DNA of 64,000 bases from Inquilinus sp052078665 (GCF_052078665.1 NZ_JBQJIK010000007.1:68076-132075), one strand, 5' to 3'. Counted from the stretch's first letter, positions 10,675 to 20,406 are shown. Made by a program: numbers and translations. Notes: generated by a model from the sequence alone, not told the origin.

Positions 10675-11451
10675 ATGAGCGACGCGCCCCACAATCCCGA
10701 GTCCCGCTGGTTCGGCGACACCGAGGTCGACCCGACGGAGAAGACCCACCGCGTCCACGGCGTCTTCAGCAGCGTGGCCAGGCGCTACGACCTGATGAAC
10801 GACCTGATGAGCGGCGGCGTCCACCGGCTGTGGAAGGCCCAGTTCATCGCGGCGATCCGGCCCCGCCCGGGCGAGGTCCTGCTGGATGTGGCCGGCGGCA
10901 CCGGCGACATCGCCTTCCGCTTCCTCGACCGCGCCGGCGTGGACAGCACAGGCCGGGGCGCCCGCGCCATCATCTGCGACCTGACCGAGGGCATGGTCGC
11001 GGTCGGCCGCGACCGGGCGATCGATCGCGGCCGGGTCGGCCCGATCCTGCACATGGTCGGCAATGCCGAATCGCTGCCGGTCGCCGACCGGTCGGTCGAC
11101 GTCTACACCATCTCCTTCGGCCTGCGGAACGTGACCCGGATCGACGACGCGCTGCGCGAGGCGCGGCGGGTGCTAAAGCCCGGCGGGCGCTTCTTCTGCC
11201 TGGAGTTCAGCAAGGTCGTGCTGCCGGGCCTGGACCGCGCCTACGACCTCTACTCCCGCGCCGTGATCCCGCGCCTGGGCAAGGTGGTGGCCAAGGACGA
11301 GGACAGCTACCGCTACCTGGTCGAGAGCATCCGCCGCTTCCCCGACCAGCCGAGCCTGGCCGAGCGAATCGAGGCCGCCGGGCTGGAGCGGGTGCGCTGG
11401 ACCAACCTGTCGGCCGGAATCGCCGCCATTCACACCGGCTGGCGGATCTGA
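10675..11451 (+). CDS. ubiE: Bifunctional demethylmenaquinone/2-methoxy-benzoquinol methyltransferase
   Basis: UbiE performs the C-methylation step of ubiquinone (and menaquinone) synthesis with S-adenosylmethionine. The protein has 258 residues with the family signatures VFSSVARRYDLMNDLMSGG, the SAM-binding LLDVAGGTGDIAFRF and ISFGLRNVTR, and ends in the usual AAIHTGWRI. I chose the ATG at 10675; one four codons upstream is possible. In related bacteria ubiE is followed by ubiB and then coaBC. Here a ccdAB pair takes the intervening place. Confidence 0.95.
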   Translation: MSDAPHNPESRWFGDTEVDPTEKTHRVHGVFSSVARRYDLMNDLMSGGVHRLWKAQFIAAIRPRPGEVLLDVAGGTGDIAFRFLDRAGVDSTGRGARAIICDLTEGMVAVGRDRAIDRGRVGPILHMVGNAESLPVADRSVDVYTISFGLRNVTRIDDALREARRVLKPGGRFFCLEFSKVVLPGLDRAYDLYSRAVIPRLGKVVAKDEDSYRYLVESIRRFPDQPSLAERIEAAGLERVRWTNLSAGIAAIHTGWRI

Positions 11452-11499
11452 GGGTTCGGATCGGGCAATCCAGGCCCGATGATTGCATTGATCCAAGAC

Positions 11500-11529
11500 T
11501 GCGCATAAAATTCACCAGCCTTATGCGCA
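11500..11529. promoter_or_regulatory. Inverted repeat in the ccdAB promoter, candidate autoregulatory operator
   Basis: Perfect 9-bp arms TGCGCATAA (11500-11508) and TTATGCGCA (11521-11529), separated by 12 bp, lie 16 bp before the ccdA ATG. CcdA and CcdA-CcdB complexes repress their own promoters in known systems, so this is a plausible operator. A loose TTGCAT / CATAAA promoter pair (15-bp spacing) overlaps the left arm. Confidence 0.5.
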
Positions 11530-11545
11530 TCGATTGGATGACGAC

Positions 11546-11791
11546 ATGCTCACCCGCTACCGGGAAGACGCTCCGAAGAAGCCCGTCAACTGCAGCATGA
11601 ACAGCGACCTCGTGGCTCGGGCGAAGGCCATGGGGATCAATGTCTCCGCTGCTGCCGAAGCCGGTCTCCTCACCGCCATCGAACAGGCCGAGCGCCGGCG
11701 GATCCAAGAGGAAACCGATGCCTTGATGAAGTTCTGGAACGAGCACGAGGCTCGATACGGATCGCCTGCCGACGAGTATTGCGAGATCTGA
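11546..11791 (+). CDS. ccdA: Type II antitoxin, CcdA family
   Basis: A protein of 81 residues counting from the ATG at 11546; a TTG four codons upstream also lies in frame. The N-terminal part (KKPVNCSMNSDLVARAKAMG, then NVSAAAEAGL) is the ribbon-helix-helix DNA-binding fold of CcdA. The acidic C-terminus (EETDALMKFWNEHEARYG) matches the toxin-binding tail. CcdA neutralises CcdB and represses the operon. It is followed after 8 bp by ccdB, the expected order. The pair sits in the slot between ubiE and coaBC. Confidence 0.9.
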   Translation: MLTRYREDAPKKPVNCSMNSDLVARAKAMGINVSAAAEAGLLTAIEQAERRRIQEETDALMKFWNEHEARYGSPADEYCEI

Positions 11792-11799
11792 AGCCGCCG

Positions 11800-12117
11800 A
11801 TGGCGCAATTCGATGTGCATCGGAATCTCGGAACGACGAGGGCGGAATTCCCTTACCTCGTCGTTCTGCAGTCGAGCCTGTTCCAGGAGTCGCGGCGGCG
11901 CGTGGTCATTCCGCTGACCCGGACCACCGCCAGGCTTCCCCAAGCCGAGCGGTTGAATCCGGTGTTCGAGATCGAGGGCGAGGCCTTCTCCCTGATGACC
12001 TTGGCCACTCTCAGCCTTCCGAAAGATCGCCTGGGGCCGCTGGTGACCAACCTCGCCGCCGAGAGCGACGCCATCGTCGCCGCAATCGACTGGATGATGA
12101 ACCGAGGTTTTGGGTAG
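11800..12117 (+). CDS. ccdB: Type II toxin, CcdB family (DNA gyrase poison)
   Basis: A 105-residue protein whose start is set by MAQFDVHRN, the typical CcdB beginning; the frame extends seven codons upstream into the end of ccdA without a better start. CcdB traps DNA gyrase on cleaved DNA by binding GyrA. The body (YLVVLQSSLFQESRRRVVIP, TLATLSLPKDRLG) fits chromosomal CcdB proteins. The end is DWMMNRGFG, whereas the F-plasmid toxin ends WGI at its gyrase-contacting tail, so activity cannot be assumed. Confidence 0.9.
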   Translation: MAQFDVHRNLGTTRAEFPYLVVLQSSLFQESRRRVVIPLTRTTARLPQAERLNPVFEIEGEAFSLMTLATLSLPKDRLGPLVTNLAAESDAIVAAIDWMMNRGFG

Positions 12118-12242
12118 GATTTCACGGCCCTCGTCGCGCATTTCGTCGCAAGCGGTGATTGTAGGACTTGCCGAATCCGGCTGGGCGCCCTAAAGAACAT
12201 TCATGCGATGTAATTCGCCCTCCGCCGCCTTGGGAACCTGCC

Positions 12243-13472
12243 GTGACGCTGACGCTGCGTGACCGCCGCATCCTGCTGGTCATTGCGGGCGGCATCGCCG
12301 CCTACAAGTCGCCGGACCTGATCCGCCGACTGGGCGAGCGTGGGGCCCGGGTGCGCTGCATCCTGACCAAGGCCGCGGCCGAGTTCGTCACCCCCCTCAC
12401 CCTCGCGGCCCTGACCGAGGACAAGGTCTATGGCGAGCTGTTCTCGCTGACCGACGAATCGGAGATGGGCCACATCCGGCTGTCGCGCGACGCCGACCTG
12501 CTGGTGGTGGCCCCGGCCACCGCCAACATCCTGGCGCGGATGGCGGCCGGCCTGGCCGACGACCTGGCCACCACCGCCCTGTTGGCCACCGACAAGCCGG
12601 TGCTGGTGGCGCCGGCGATGAATGTCCGCATGTGGGACCATCCGGCGACGCGGGACAACCTGGCGCTGCTGCAGCGGCGCGGCGTGCGCCTGGTCGGCCC
12701 GAACCAGGGCGAGATGGCCTGCGGCGAATACGGCTTCGGCCGCATGTCCGAGCCTCTGGAGATCGTCGCCGCCGTCGAGGCCTATTTCACCGAGTTCGAC
12801 CGCTTCGGCACCGGCGGCCCGTTGCAGGACCGCCACGTCATCGTCACCAGCGGCCCGACCCATGAGCCGATCGACCCGGTGCGCTACATCGCCAACCGCT
12901 CCTCCGGCAAGCAGGGCCACGCCATCGCCGCCGCCCTGCGCCAGGCCGGGGCGCGGGTGACGCTGGTGGCCGGCCCGACCCATGAGCCGGCGCCGCACGG
13001 CGTCACCGTGGTGCCGATCGAGACCGCCGACGAGATGCTGGCCGCCTGCCGCGCCGCCCTGCCGGCCGACGCCGCGGTCTGCGCCGCCGCCGTGGCCGAC
13101 TGGCGGGTCGCCGCGCCCTCCGGCCAGAAGATCAAGAAGGGTGCCGGCGGGCCGCCGGCCCTGGCTCTGGCCGAGAACCCCGACATCCTGGCGACGCTGA
13201 GCGCGCCCGGCGCCGACCGGCCGGCCCTGGTGGTGGGCTTCGCCGCCGAGACCGAGGACGTGATCGCCCATGCCCAGGCCAAGCGCGCCCGCAAGGGCTG
13301 CGACTGGATCCTGGCCAACGACGTGTCGCCCGGCACCCAGGCGTTCGGCGGCGATTCGAACATCCTGCACCTGATCACCGCCGAGGGCGCCCAGACCTGG
13401 CCGCGCTTGAGCAAGGCCGATATCGGCACCCGCCTGGCCGGCGCGATCGCCCGCCATTTCGAGAAAGGCTGA
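12243..13472 (+). CDS. coaBC: Bifunctional phosphopantothenoylcysteine decarboxylase/phosphopantothenate-cysteine ligase
   Basis: CoaBC carries out two consecutive steps of coenzyme A synthesis. The CoaC half (residues 1-185) is a flavodoxin-like decarboxylase with GGIAAYKSPDLIRRLGE, the catalytic-His region EMGHIRLSRDADL, the PAMNVRMW substrate clamp and the ACGEYGFGRM cysteine loop. The CoaB half has VIVTSGPTHEPIDPVRYIAN, RSSGKQGHAIA and QKIKKGAGG. I chose the GTG at 12243, after a GGGAA ribosome site; the frame runs back to a TTG at 12168 with no conserved residues. It has 409 residues, normal for the fusion. dut follows after 10 bp. Confidence 0.95.
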   Translation: MTLTLRDRRILLVIAGGIAAYKSPDLIRRLGERGARVRCILTKAAAEFVTPLTLAALTEDKVYGELFSLTDESEMGHIRLSRDADLLVVAPATANILARMAAGLADDLATTALLATDKPVLVAPAMNVRMWDHPATRDNLALLQRRGVRLVGPNQGEMACGEYGFGRMSEPLEIVAAVEAYFTEFDRFGTGGPLQDRHVIVTSGPTHEPIDPVRYIANRSSGKQGHAIAAALRQAGARVTLVAGPTHEPAPHGVTVVPIETADEMLAACRAALPADAAVCAAAVADWRVAAPSGQKIKKGAGGPPALALAENPDILATLSAPGADRPALVVGFAAETEDVIAHAQAKRARKGCDWILANDVSPGTQAFGGDSNILHLITAEGAQTWPRLSKADIGTRLAGAIARHFEKG

Positions 13473-13482
13473 TCCCGAGCCG

Positions 13483-13941
13483 ATGACCGAAGCCGTCTCC
13501 ATCGCCGTCACCCGCCTGCCGCATGGCGCCGACCTGCCTTTGCCCACCGCCGCCACCGCGCAGTCGGCCGGGCTGGACCTGCTCGCGGCCGTGGCGGAGC
13601 CGGTGACGGTGGCGCCCGGACGCCGGGTGCTGATCCCGACCGGCATCGCCATCGCCCTGCCGGGCGGCTGGGAGGCGCAGGTGCGCCCACGCTCCGGCCT
13701 CGCCCTCAAGCACGGCATCACCATCGTCAACGCGCCCGGCACGATCGACTCCGACTACCGGGGCGAGATCGGTGTGGTGCTGATCAACCATGGCGACGAG
13801 CCGGTCGCCATCACCCGGGGCATGCGCATCGCCCAGATGGTCGTGGCCCGCCACGCGATCGTCGCCTGGGACGAGCGGCCGAACCTCGACGCCACCGCCC
13901 GCGGTACGGGCGGCTATGGATCCACCGGAACGGGAGCCTGA
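13483..13941 (+). CDS. dut: dUTP diphosphatase
   Basis: Trimeric dUTPase, 152 residues, which hydrolyses dUTP to dUMP and pyrophosphate and so keeps uracil out of DNA. The five family motifs are present: AGLDLLA, RPRSGLALKHG, NAPGTIDSDYRGEIGV, RGMRIAQMVV and the C-terminal RGTGGYGSTG arm. The catalytic Asp-Tyr pair in DSDYRGE is intact. The coaBC-dut order is conserved in alphaproteobacteria. It is followed after 3 bp by an Rrf2-type regulator, so the three genes are probably one transcript. Confidence 0.97.
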   Translation: MTEAVSIAVTRLPHGADLPLPTAATAQSAGLDLLAAVAEPVTVAPGRRVLIPTGIAIALPGGWEAQVRPRSGLALKHGITIVNAPGTIDSDYRGEIGVVLINHGDEPVAITRGMRIAQMVVARHAIVAWDERPNLDATARGTGGYGSTGTGA

Positions 13942-13944
13942 CGG

Positions 13945-14403
13945 ATGTTCCGCCTGCCGAAGAAGATGCTGTTCGCGATCGAGGCGGTCCTCGACATCGC
14001 CTACAACGCCGTCGACACGCCGGTGCAGAGCGCCGAGATCACCAAACGCCAGGGCATCCCGCGCCGGTATCTGGAGCAGGTGCTGCAGCAGCTGGTCCGG
14101 GTCGACATCCTGACCGGGGTGCGCGGGCCTCGCGGCGGCTATCGCCTAGCCCGGGAGCGCCGGCGGATCACGGTCGGCGAGATCGTCCGCGCCATCCGCT
14201 CGCTGGAGACGGCGGCGGATGACGAGGAGGCGCTGCCGCCGGGATCCCGTCTGGGCCAGGAGGTCGTCCGTCCGCTCTGGGCCGAGCTGCAGGAGGAGGC
14301 GGTCAAGAGGCTCGACGCGCTGAGCATCGAGGATCTGGCCAATCAGGCCCGCGAGAAGGGCATCCCGCGCGAGCGGGCTGCCCCCGTCGACTTCTCGATC
14401 TGA
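13945..14403 (+). CDS. Rrf2 family transcriptional regulator without Fe-S cysteines
   Basis: A protein of 152 residues with the Rrf2 winged-helix layout: KMLFAIEAVLDIAYNA, EITKRQGIPRRYLEQVLQQL as the recognition helix, and the wing VRGPRGGYRLARE. It contains no cysteine at all, so it cannot hold the iron-sulfur cluster of IscR, NsrR or RsrR. CymR of Bacillus is a known cysteine-free Rrf2 protein and works with CysK as a corepressor complex. Here cysK is the next gene, 93 bp downstream, so a CymR-like role in cysteine control is an attractive inference. Confidence 0.88.
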   Translation: MFRLPKKMLFAIEAVLDIAYNAVDTPVQSAEITKRQGIPRRYLEQVLQQLVRVDILTGVRGPRGGYRLARERRRITVGEIVRAIRSLETAADDEEALPPGSRLGQEVVRPLWAELQEEAVKRLDALSIEDLANQAREKGIPRERAAPVDFSI

Positions 14404-14496
14404 CAGAGACCGTCCGGGTTGATCCGAGCGGCTGGCCTTCCCCAGGGCCGGCGCGTATAAATGTTGAACGCCAATTTAACGCCCTTGGAGAGTAAT

Positions 14497-15471
<975 letters not shown>

Positions 15472-15497
15472 GTTCCGCCTTCTCAGTGCGTGCGGGG

Positions 15498-15523
15498 GAA
15501 GCGGGCCTTCGGGCCCGCTTCTT
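15498..15523 (+). terminator. Terminator after cysK
   Basis: A 10-bp perfect GC-rich stem (GAAGCGGGCC / GGCCCGCTTC) closes a TTCG tetraloop, 26 bp after the cysK stop, and is followed by TT only. The UUCG tetraloop gives high hairpin stability. Confidence 0.7.
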
Positions 15524-15668
15524 ACGAGCCCGCCCGATACTGCTACTGGCGCGGCCGCCTGATGGCGGTTTCTGCGCTTCCGGTGCTCACGGACTATAAC
15601 GTCCGCTGCGCGCCGGTTCTCGAAACCACCACCAGCCGACTCACGCCAGCGCAGTCTCGAACGAGCTC

Positions 15669-17267
15669 TCATTTGTGCCCCGGCAGCGGGACGACCCGGC
15701 CGATGCCGACCGCGGCGAGGAAGTCCGGGTCGTGGCTGGCCACCAGCAGGGCGCCGTCATAGCCGGCCACCGCCCGCTCGATCGCCGCGATCGAGTCGAG
15801 GTCGAGATGGTTGGTCGGCTCGTCCAGGATCAGCAGCCGCGGCGGCCGCGGCCCGCCCAGCACGCAGGCCAGCGCCGCCCGCAGCGTCTCGCCGCCGCTG
15901 AGGTCGCCGACCCGGCGCAGCGCCGTGTCGGCGCGGAACAGGAAGCGCGCCAGCGCCGCCCGGCAGGCATTGTCGGTCGCGTCTGGATGCATCGCCCGGA
16001 AGTTCTCCAGGATGGTTCGCTCCGGCCGCAGCCCGCCGGCCCGCTGGTCGAGCATGGCGATGCCGCCGCCGAAGCGCCGGACCCGGCCCTCGTCGGACTC
16101 CAGCTCCCCGGCCGCGAGGCGCAGCAAAGTCGATTTGCCGGCGCCGTTCGGTCCGGTCACCGCCACCCGCTCCGGCCCGGTCAGGGCGAAGGACAGGTCT
16201 TGCAGCACCGGCCGCGCCGCGCCCGGCGGCGCCCAGGAGACATGCTCGAAGGCGAGGACGGATGTGCCGGCGGCCAGCCCGGTGGACGGCAGCGACGCCG
16301 CCAGCGTCTCGGTCCGCTCGACCGCGGTGCGCGCCTCAGCCAGCGCCGCCTCGGCCCCCTCTTCCCGGCGGTCGCGCAGGCCGGTCTGGCGCCCCTGGCT
16401 CTGCCCGGCCTTCTCCTTCTTGAAGTCCAGCAGGATCTTGGCCTGGCCACCGCCGGCGCGGGATTTCCGGGCGCGGGAATCGCTGCGGGCCTTGCGCTCC
16501 AGCGCCGCCTGCCGCTCCCGCGCCAGCCGCGCCGCCTCCTGCTCCGCATGCGCCAGGCCGCGCTGCGCCGCCTCGGCATCGGCCTCGCGCCGGGCGCGGT
16601 AGTCGTCCCAGTTGCCGCCATAGAAGCGAGCGCCGAGGCTGGAGAGCTCGACGATCCGGTCCATCCGGCGCAGCACTCCGCGGTCGTGGCTGACCACCAG
16701 GGCGCCGCCGCGCCAGCTTTCCAGCAGGGCGCAGACGGCATCGCGGCCGTCGGCGTCGAGATTGTTGGTCGGCTCGTCCAGCACCAGCATGTCCGGCGGG
16801 TCGACCAGCAGCCCGGCCAGGGCCAGGCGGGTGGCCTCGCCGCCGCTGAGGGTGCCGAGCGGCCGGCGCAGGTCGAGATCGGCGGGCAGGCCGAGCCTGG
16901 GCAGCGCCGCGGCCGCGCGCTCCTCCACCGTCCAGTCGGCGGCGGCGAGGTCCTCCTCGTCGCCCTGCCCCGCCAGCAGCCGGTCGAGCCGGGCCAGGGC
17001 CGGGGCGATGCCGAGCGCGTCGGCGGCGGTCATGCCGGGCATGACCCGGACGGCCTGGGGCAGCAGGCCGATGCGGCCCTGGCGCACGATCCGGCCGGAT
17101 TGCGGCGGGATCTCGCCCAGCAGCAGGCGCAGCAGCGTCGACTTGCCGACGCCGTTGCGGCCGACGAGGCCCGTCCGTTCCGCCCCGAAGGCGAGCGTCA
17201 GATCCTCGAACAGCGGGCGATGGTCAGGGGTGTGGTGGGACAGCGACTCGGCGGCAAGGAGAGGCAT
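15669..17267 (-). CDS. ABC-F family ATP-binding cassette protein
   Basis: A soluble protein of 532 residues with two ABC ATPase domains and no membrane segment, which is the ABC-F layout. Domain 1 has Walker A GRNGVGKSTLL, signature TLSGGEATRLALA and Walker B MLVLDEPTNNLD. A charged linker of arginine- and glutamate-rich helices (about residues 220-300) corresponds to the P-site tRNA interaction motif. Domain 2 has GPNGAGKSTLL, DLSGGETLRAALA and LLILDEPTNHLD. ABC-F proteins act on ribosomes, as translation factors or in antibiotic resistance; which one applies here is not clear. Short Uup/EttA-type tails are absent. Confidence 0.9.
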   Translation of the reverse strand: MPLLAAESLSHHTPDHRPLFEDLTLAFGAERTGLVGRNGVGKSTLLRLLLGEIPPQSGRIVRQGRIGLLPQAVRVMPGMTAADALGIAPALARLDRLLAGQGDEEDLAAADWTVEERAAAALPRLGLPADLDLRRPLGTLSGGEATRLALAGLLVDPPDMLVLDEPTNNLDADGRDAVCALLESWRGGALVVSHDRGVLRRMDRIVELSSLGARFYGGNWDDYRARREADAEAAQRGLAHAEQEAARLARERQAALERKARSDSRARKSRAGGGQAKILLDFKKEKAGQSQGRQTGLRDRREEGAEAALAEARTAVERTETLAASLPSTGLAAGTSVLAFEHVSWAPPGAARPVLQDLSFALTGPERVAVTGPNGAGKSTLLRLAAGELESDEGRVRRFGGGIAMLDQRAGGLRPERTILENFRAMHPDATDNACRAALARFLFRADTALRRVGDLSGGETLRAALACVLGGPRPPRLLILDEPTNHLDLDSIAAIERAVAGYDGALLVASHDPDFLAAVGIGRVVPLPGHK

Positions 17268-17419
17268 GGCGGCTCGACGGATGCAGCGTGACGGGGCGGG
17301 TGAAGTGCCGTTCCGTCCTGCGTTCCATCGGGGCCCCTCCTGCTGTGCGAGGCCGGCAGCATAGACAGCGTGCCGCCGCCGCGCTAGCCCGGAGGGGCGA
17401 CGCAGCCGAGGAGCCGACG

Positions 17420-18523
17420 ATGACGCATAAGCCGCGGGCCCGGGAGCTGGGCATCCCCTTCGACGGCGAGCCCGGGCCGCTCAACGCCATCACCGACATC
17501 GCCGGGATCGAGGTCGGGTTCGCCACCATCATCACCGGCGACGGCAGGCTGGAGGTCGGGCGCGGGCCGGCCCGCACCGGCGTCACCGCCATCCTGCCGC
17601 GCGGACGGGTGTTCGACCCGGTCTTCGCCGGCACCGCCGTGCTGAACGGCAATGGCGAGATGACCGGCACGATCTGGATCGAGGAATCGGGCTTCCTCGA
17701 AGGGCCGGTGATGATCACCAACAGCCACAGCGTCGGCACCGTGCGCGACGCCGTGGTCGGCTGGCAGGGCCGAAACCGGCTGGTGGCGCCGCTGGACCAC
17801 GACATCTACTGGTGCCTGCCGGTGGTGGCAGAAACCTATGACGGGACCCTGAACGACATCAACGGCTTCCACGTCACGGCTGAGCATGCGGTCGAGGCCC
17901 TGGACGGCGCCCGGCCGGGACCGGTGGCGGAGGGCAATGTCGGCGGCGGCACCGGCATGTCGCTGTTCGGATTCAAGGGTGGTACCGGCACGGCCTCGCG
18001 TCAGCTCTCACCTGAGGAGGGCGGCCACACCGTCGGCGTGCTGGTGCAGGGCAATTTCGGCCGCCGCAAGAACCTGATGATCGCCGGCGTGCCGGTCGGG
18101 CACGAGATCCCGGACCTGCTGCCCGACCCGGCCTCGGACCGCGACACCGGCTCGATCATCGTCGTCATCGCCACCGACGCGCCGCTGCTGCCGCACCAGC
18201 TGAAGCGCCTGGCCCGGCGCGCGCCGGTCGGCATCGCCCGCACCGGAGGCTATGGCGCCAATGGCAGCGGCGACATCTTCCTCGCCTTTTCAACGGCCAA
18301 TCCCGGTGCCTTCAGCCGCAAGGACAGCCGGCTGGTGCAGGTGCTGCCGAACGACGCCATGGACGGGCTGATCGAGGCCGCGGCCCAGGCGACCGAGGAG
18401 GCGATCGTCAACGCCCTGGTCGCGGCCGAGACCATGACCGGCCGCGACGGCAACACGCTGCATGCGATCCTGCATGAACGGCTGCGGGAGATCCTGAGGA
18501 AATACAATCGGCTGGCAAGCTGA
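17420..18523 (+). CDS. P1 family peptidase (DmpA/BapA-type aminopeptidase)
   Basis: A protein of 367 residues starting at the ATG after GAGGAGCCGACG; the open frame upstream is not conserved-looking. P1 (DmpA-type) peptidases self-cleave between Gly and Ser, making the Ser the N-terminal nucleophile. The expected site is Gly244-Ser245 in DRDTGSIIVVIATDAPLLP, with LKRLARRAPVGIARTGG after it. Other family motifs are NSHSVGTVRDAVVGWQ, EGNVGGGTGM and TVGVLVQGNFGRR. Members act on D- or beta-amino-acid peptides; the substrate here is unknown. No signal peptide is visible, so the enzyme is cytosolic. Confidence 0.9.
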   Translation: MTHKPRARELGIPFDGEPGPLNAITDIAGIEVGFATIITGDGRLEVGRGPARTGVTAILPRGRVFDPVFAGTAVLNGNGEMTGTIWIEESGFLEGPVMITNSHSVGTVRDAVVGWQGRNRLVAPLDHDIYWCLPVVAETYDGTLNDINGFHVTAEHAVEALDGARPGPVAEGNVGGGTGMSLFGFKGGTGTASRQLSPEEGGHTVGVLVQGNFGRRKNLMIAGVPVGHEIPDLLPDPASDRDTGSIIVVIATDAPLLPHQLKRLARRAPVGIARTGGYGANGSGDIFLAFSTANPGAFSRKDSRLVQVLPNDAMDGLIEAAAQATEEAIVNALVAAETMTGRDGNTLHAILHERLREILRKYNRLAS

Positions 18524-18536
18524 ACTAAGGTGAGAT

Positions 18537-18615
18537 GTAGGTTGGGTTCGCTCTTGCGAACCCAACGCAAGTTCAGGCTGCAAGATGTTGGGTTCGCGGG
18601 GCGAACCCAACCTAC
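18537..18615. repeat. GTAGGTTGGGTTCGC palindromic repeat, copy A
   Basis: A 79-bp intergenic element bounded by perfect 15-bp inverted ends (GTAGGTTGGGTTCGC / GCGAACCCAACCTAC). It contains two tandem hairpins built from GTTGGGTTCGC and CGAACCCAAC. A second copy with the same ends lies at 63666-63755. It sits between the convergent P1 peptidase and ccrM genes and may also act as a transcription stop. Confidence 0.85.
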
Positions 18616-18618
18616 GAT

Positions 18619-19737
18619 TCAATGCACCGCCATCTCGGCCCGGATCTTCTGGCGCAGCAGGTCGATCGGGGCCAGCCGGTCGCGCTGCGCCTCGTAGTGC
18701 CAGAAGGTCCAACCGTTGCAGGACGGCGCGCCCTGCAGCGCCGCGCCGACCCGGTGGATCGACCCGGCATGGTCGCCCTCGCTGTTGCTGGCGATCAGCG
18801 TGCCGTCGGCCCGCACCTTGGCGACGTAGCGGCGCTGGGTGTCGAACAGCCGGTCGCCCGGCCGCAGCATGCCGCGCTCCAGCACCCAGCCGAAGGGCAC
18901 GCGCGGCGCCTGGCGCTTCGACAGGGTGTCGAGCATGCTCGGGTCGGCCGGCGACTCGATCGCGGCGATGCGCTGGGCGGCGACCCGGGCATAGATCTCC
19001 TCGCGCTCGACGCCGATGAACCTGCGGCCCAGGCGCTTGGCCACGGCGCCGGTGGTGCCGCTGCCGAAGAACGGGTCGAGGATGGTCTCCCCCGCCCGGG
19101 TCGAGGACAGCAGGACGCGCCACAGCAGGGCCTCCGGCTTCTGCGTCGGATGCGCCTTGCGGCCGTCGATCTTCAGGCGCTCGCCGCCGCTGCAGATCGG
19201 CAGCGTCCAGTCGCTGCGCATCTGCAGTTCCTCGTTCAGCGCCTTCATGGCGTCGTAGTTGAAGGTGTAGCGGCTGTCGGGCGACTTGGCGGCCCAGATC
19301 AGCGTCTCATGCGCGTTGGTGAAGCGGGTGCCGCGGAAGTTCGGCATCGGGTTCGCCTTGCGCCAGACGATGTCGTTCAGGATCCAGAAGCCGAGATCCT
19401 GCAGGATGGCGCCGACCCGGAAGATGTTGTGGTAAGTGCCGATCACCCATAGCGTGCCGTCGTCCTTCAGCGCGTGGCGCGCCGCGGTCAGCCAGTCCCG
19501 GGTGAACCGGTCATAGGTGGCGAGGTCGCTGAACTTGTCCCACTCCGCATCGACGCCGTCGACCCGGCTCTCGTCCGGCCGGCGCAGCTCGCCCCCCAAC
19601 TGCAAATTGTAGGGCGGGTCGGCGAACACGCAATCGACCGAGCCGGCGGGCAGCGATCGCATCGCCGAGATGCAGTCGCCGAGGACGATTCGGCAGCCCG
19701 GCGGCAGGCGCTCGGTGATGGTGGGTGATTCGCTCAT
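18619..19737 (-). CDS. ccrM: Adenine-specific DNA methyltransferase, CcrM type (GANTC)
   Basis: A beta-class N6-adenine methyltransferase of 372 residues. The catalytic DPPY is at residues 40-43 and the SAM-binding DPFFGSGTTG at about 221-230. The CcrM-type C-terminal extension (about residues 270-365, with APRVPFGWVLERG and YVAKVRADGTLIASN) separates it from plain restriction-linked methylases. CcrM methylates GANTC and couples transcription to chromosome replication in alphaproteobacteria. No restriction enzyme is adjacent, and the ccrM-rnhB neighbourhood is conserved in the class. It is therefore a solitary cell-cycle methyltransferase. Confidence 0.95.
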   Translation of the reverse strand: MSESPTITERLPPGCRIVLGDCISAMRSLPAGSVDCVFADPPYNLQLGGELRRPDESRVDGVDAEWDKFSDLATYDRFTRDWLTAARHALKDDGTLWVIGTYHNIFRVGAILQDLGFWILNDIVWRKANPMPNFRGTRFTNAHETLIWAAKSPDSRYTFNYDAMKALNEELQMRSDWTLPICSGGERLKIDGRKAHPTQKPEALLWRVLLSSTRAGETILDPFFGSGTTGAVAKRLGRRFIGVEREEIYARVAAQRIAAIESPADPSMLDTLSKRQAPRVPFGWVLERGMLRPGDRLFDTQRRYVAKVRADGTLIASNSEGDHAGSIHRVGAALQGAPSCNGWTFWHYEAQRDRLAPIDLLRQKIRAEMAVH

Positions 19738-19785
19738 AGGGCGACGATGATTCGCCGCGGAGTCGCCGTCAATCCCCCGTTTGAA

Positions 19786-20406
19786 TCAGCCGGTTATGGC
19801 GAGTCGCTGCAGCACCGGGGCAAACGACCGGCGATGATGCTCGCAGACCCCGATGCGGTCGAGCGCGGCGATATGCTCGGGCGTGCCGTAGCCGGCGTTG
19901 CGTTCCCACCCATAGCCGCGATGGAGGGTGGACAGACGCAACATCTCGTGGTCACGCACAACTTTTGCGAGGATCGAGGCCGCCGCGATCGACAGCGACA
20001 GGGCGTCGCCGCCGACCACCGCGCGGCCGTCGCAAGGCAGTCCGTCGGGCACCTTGTTGCCGTCGATCAATGCGATCTCCGGACGCTCCGGCAGGGCATC
20101 GAGCGCCCGCCGCATCGCCAGCATGCTGGCCTGGAGGATGTTGATTCGGTCGATCTCCTCGACCGTCGCCCAGCCGATGCCGACCTGCGCCACCGCCCGG
20201 ATGCGCGGCACCAGCGCCTCGCGCCGCTGTGCCGTCAGCACCTTGCTGTCATCTATAAGGAGAGCGAGATCGGGGTCGAGCGGCCGGATCAGCACCACCG
20301 CCGCGGCCAGCACCGGGCCGGCCAGCGGGCCGCGGCCGACCTCATCCAGCCCGGCGACGCTCCGCACCGGGGCGCCGCACTCGATCTCGAGACTCCAATC
20401 CGGCAT
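19786..20406 (-). CDS. rnhB: Ribonuclease HII
   Basis: RNase HII removes ribonucleotides embedded in DNA. I chose the ATG at 20406 because CAGGAGGGTGGGC lies directly upstream; the frame extends 16 codons further without support. The 206 residues include AGLDEVGRGPLAGPV with the catalytic Asp and Glu, IDDSKVLTAQRRE, ALIDGNKVPDG and SIAAASILAKVVRDHEM. All four acidic catalytic residues appear present. It is upstream of ccrM on the same strand, 48 bp away, so the two may be co-transcribed. Confidence 0.96.
   Translation of the reverse strand: MPDWSLEIECGAPVRSVAGLDEVGRGPLAGPVLAAAVVLIRPLDPDLALLIDDSKVLTAQRREALVPRIRAVAQVGIGWATVEEIDRINILQASMLAMRRALDALPERPEIALIDGNKVPDGLPCDGRAVVGGDALSLSIAAASILAKVVRDHEMLRLSTLHRGYGWERNAGYGTPEHIAALDRIGVCEHHRRSFAPVLQRLAITG

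Noticed and set aside
15524..15668. tRNA-like or small-protein content after cysK
   Set aside because: No cloverleaf could be drawn, and the short open frame has no ribosome site.
18619..19737. Restriction-modification system around the methyltransferase
   Set aside because: No endonuclease gene is adjacent, and the C-terminal extension is that of solitary CcrM.
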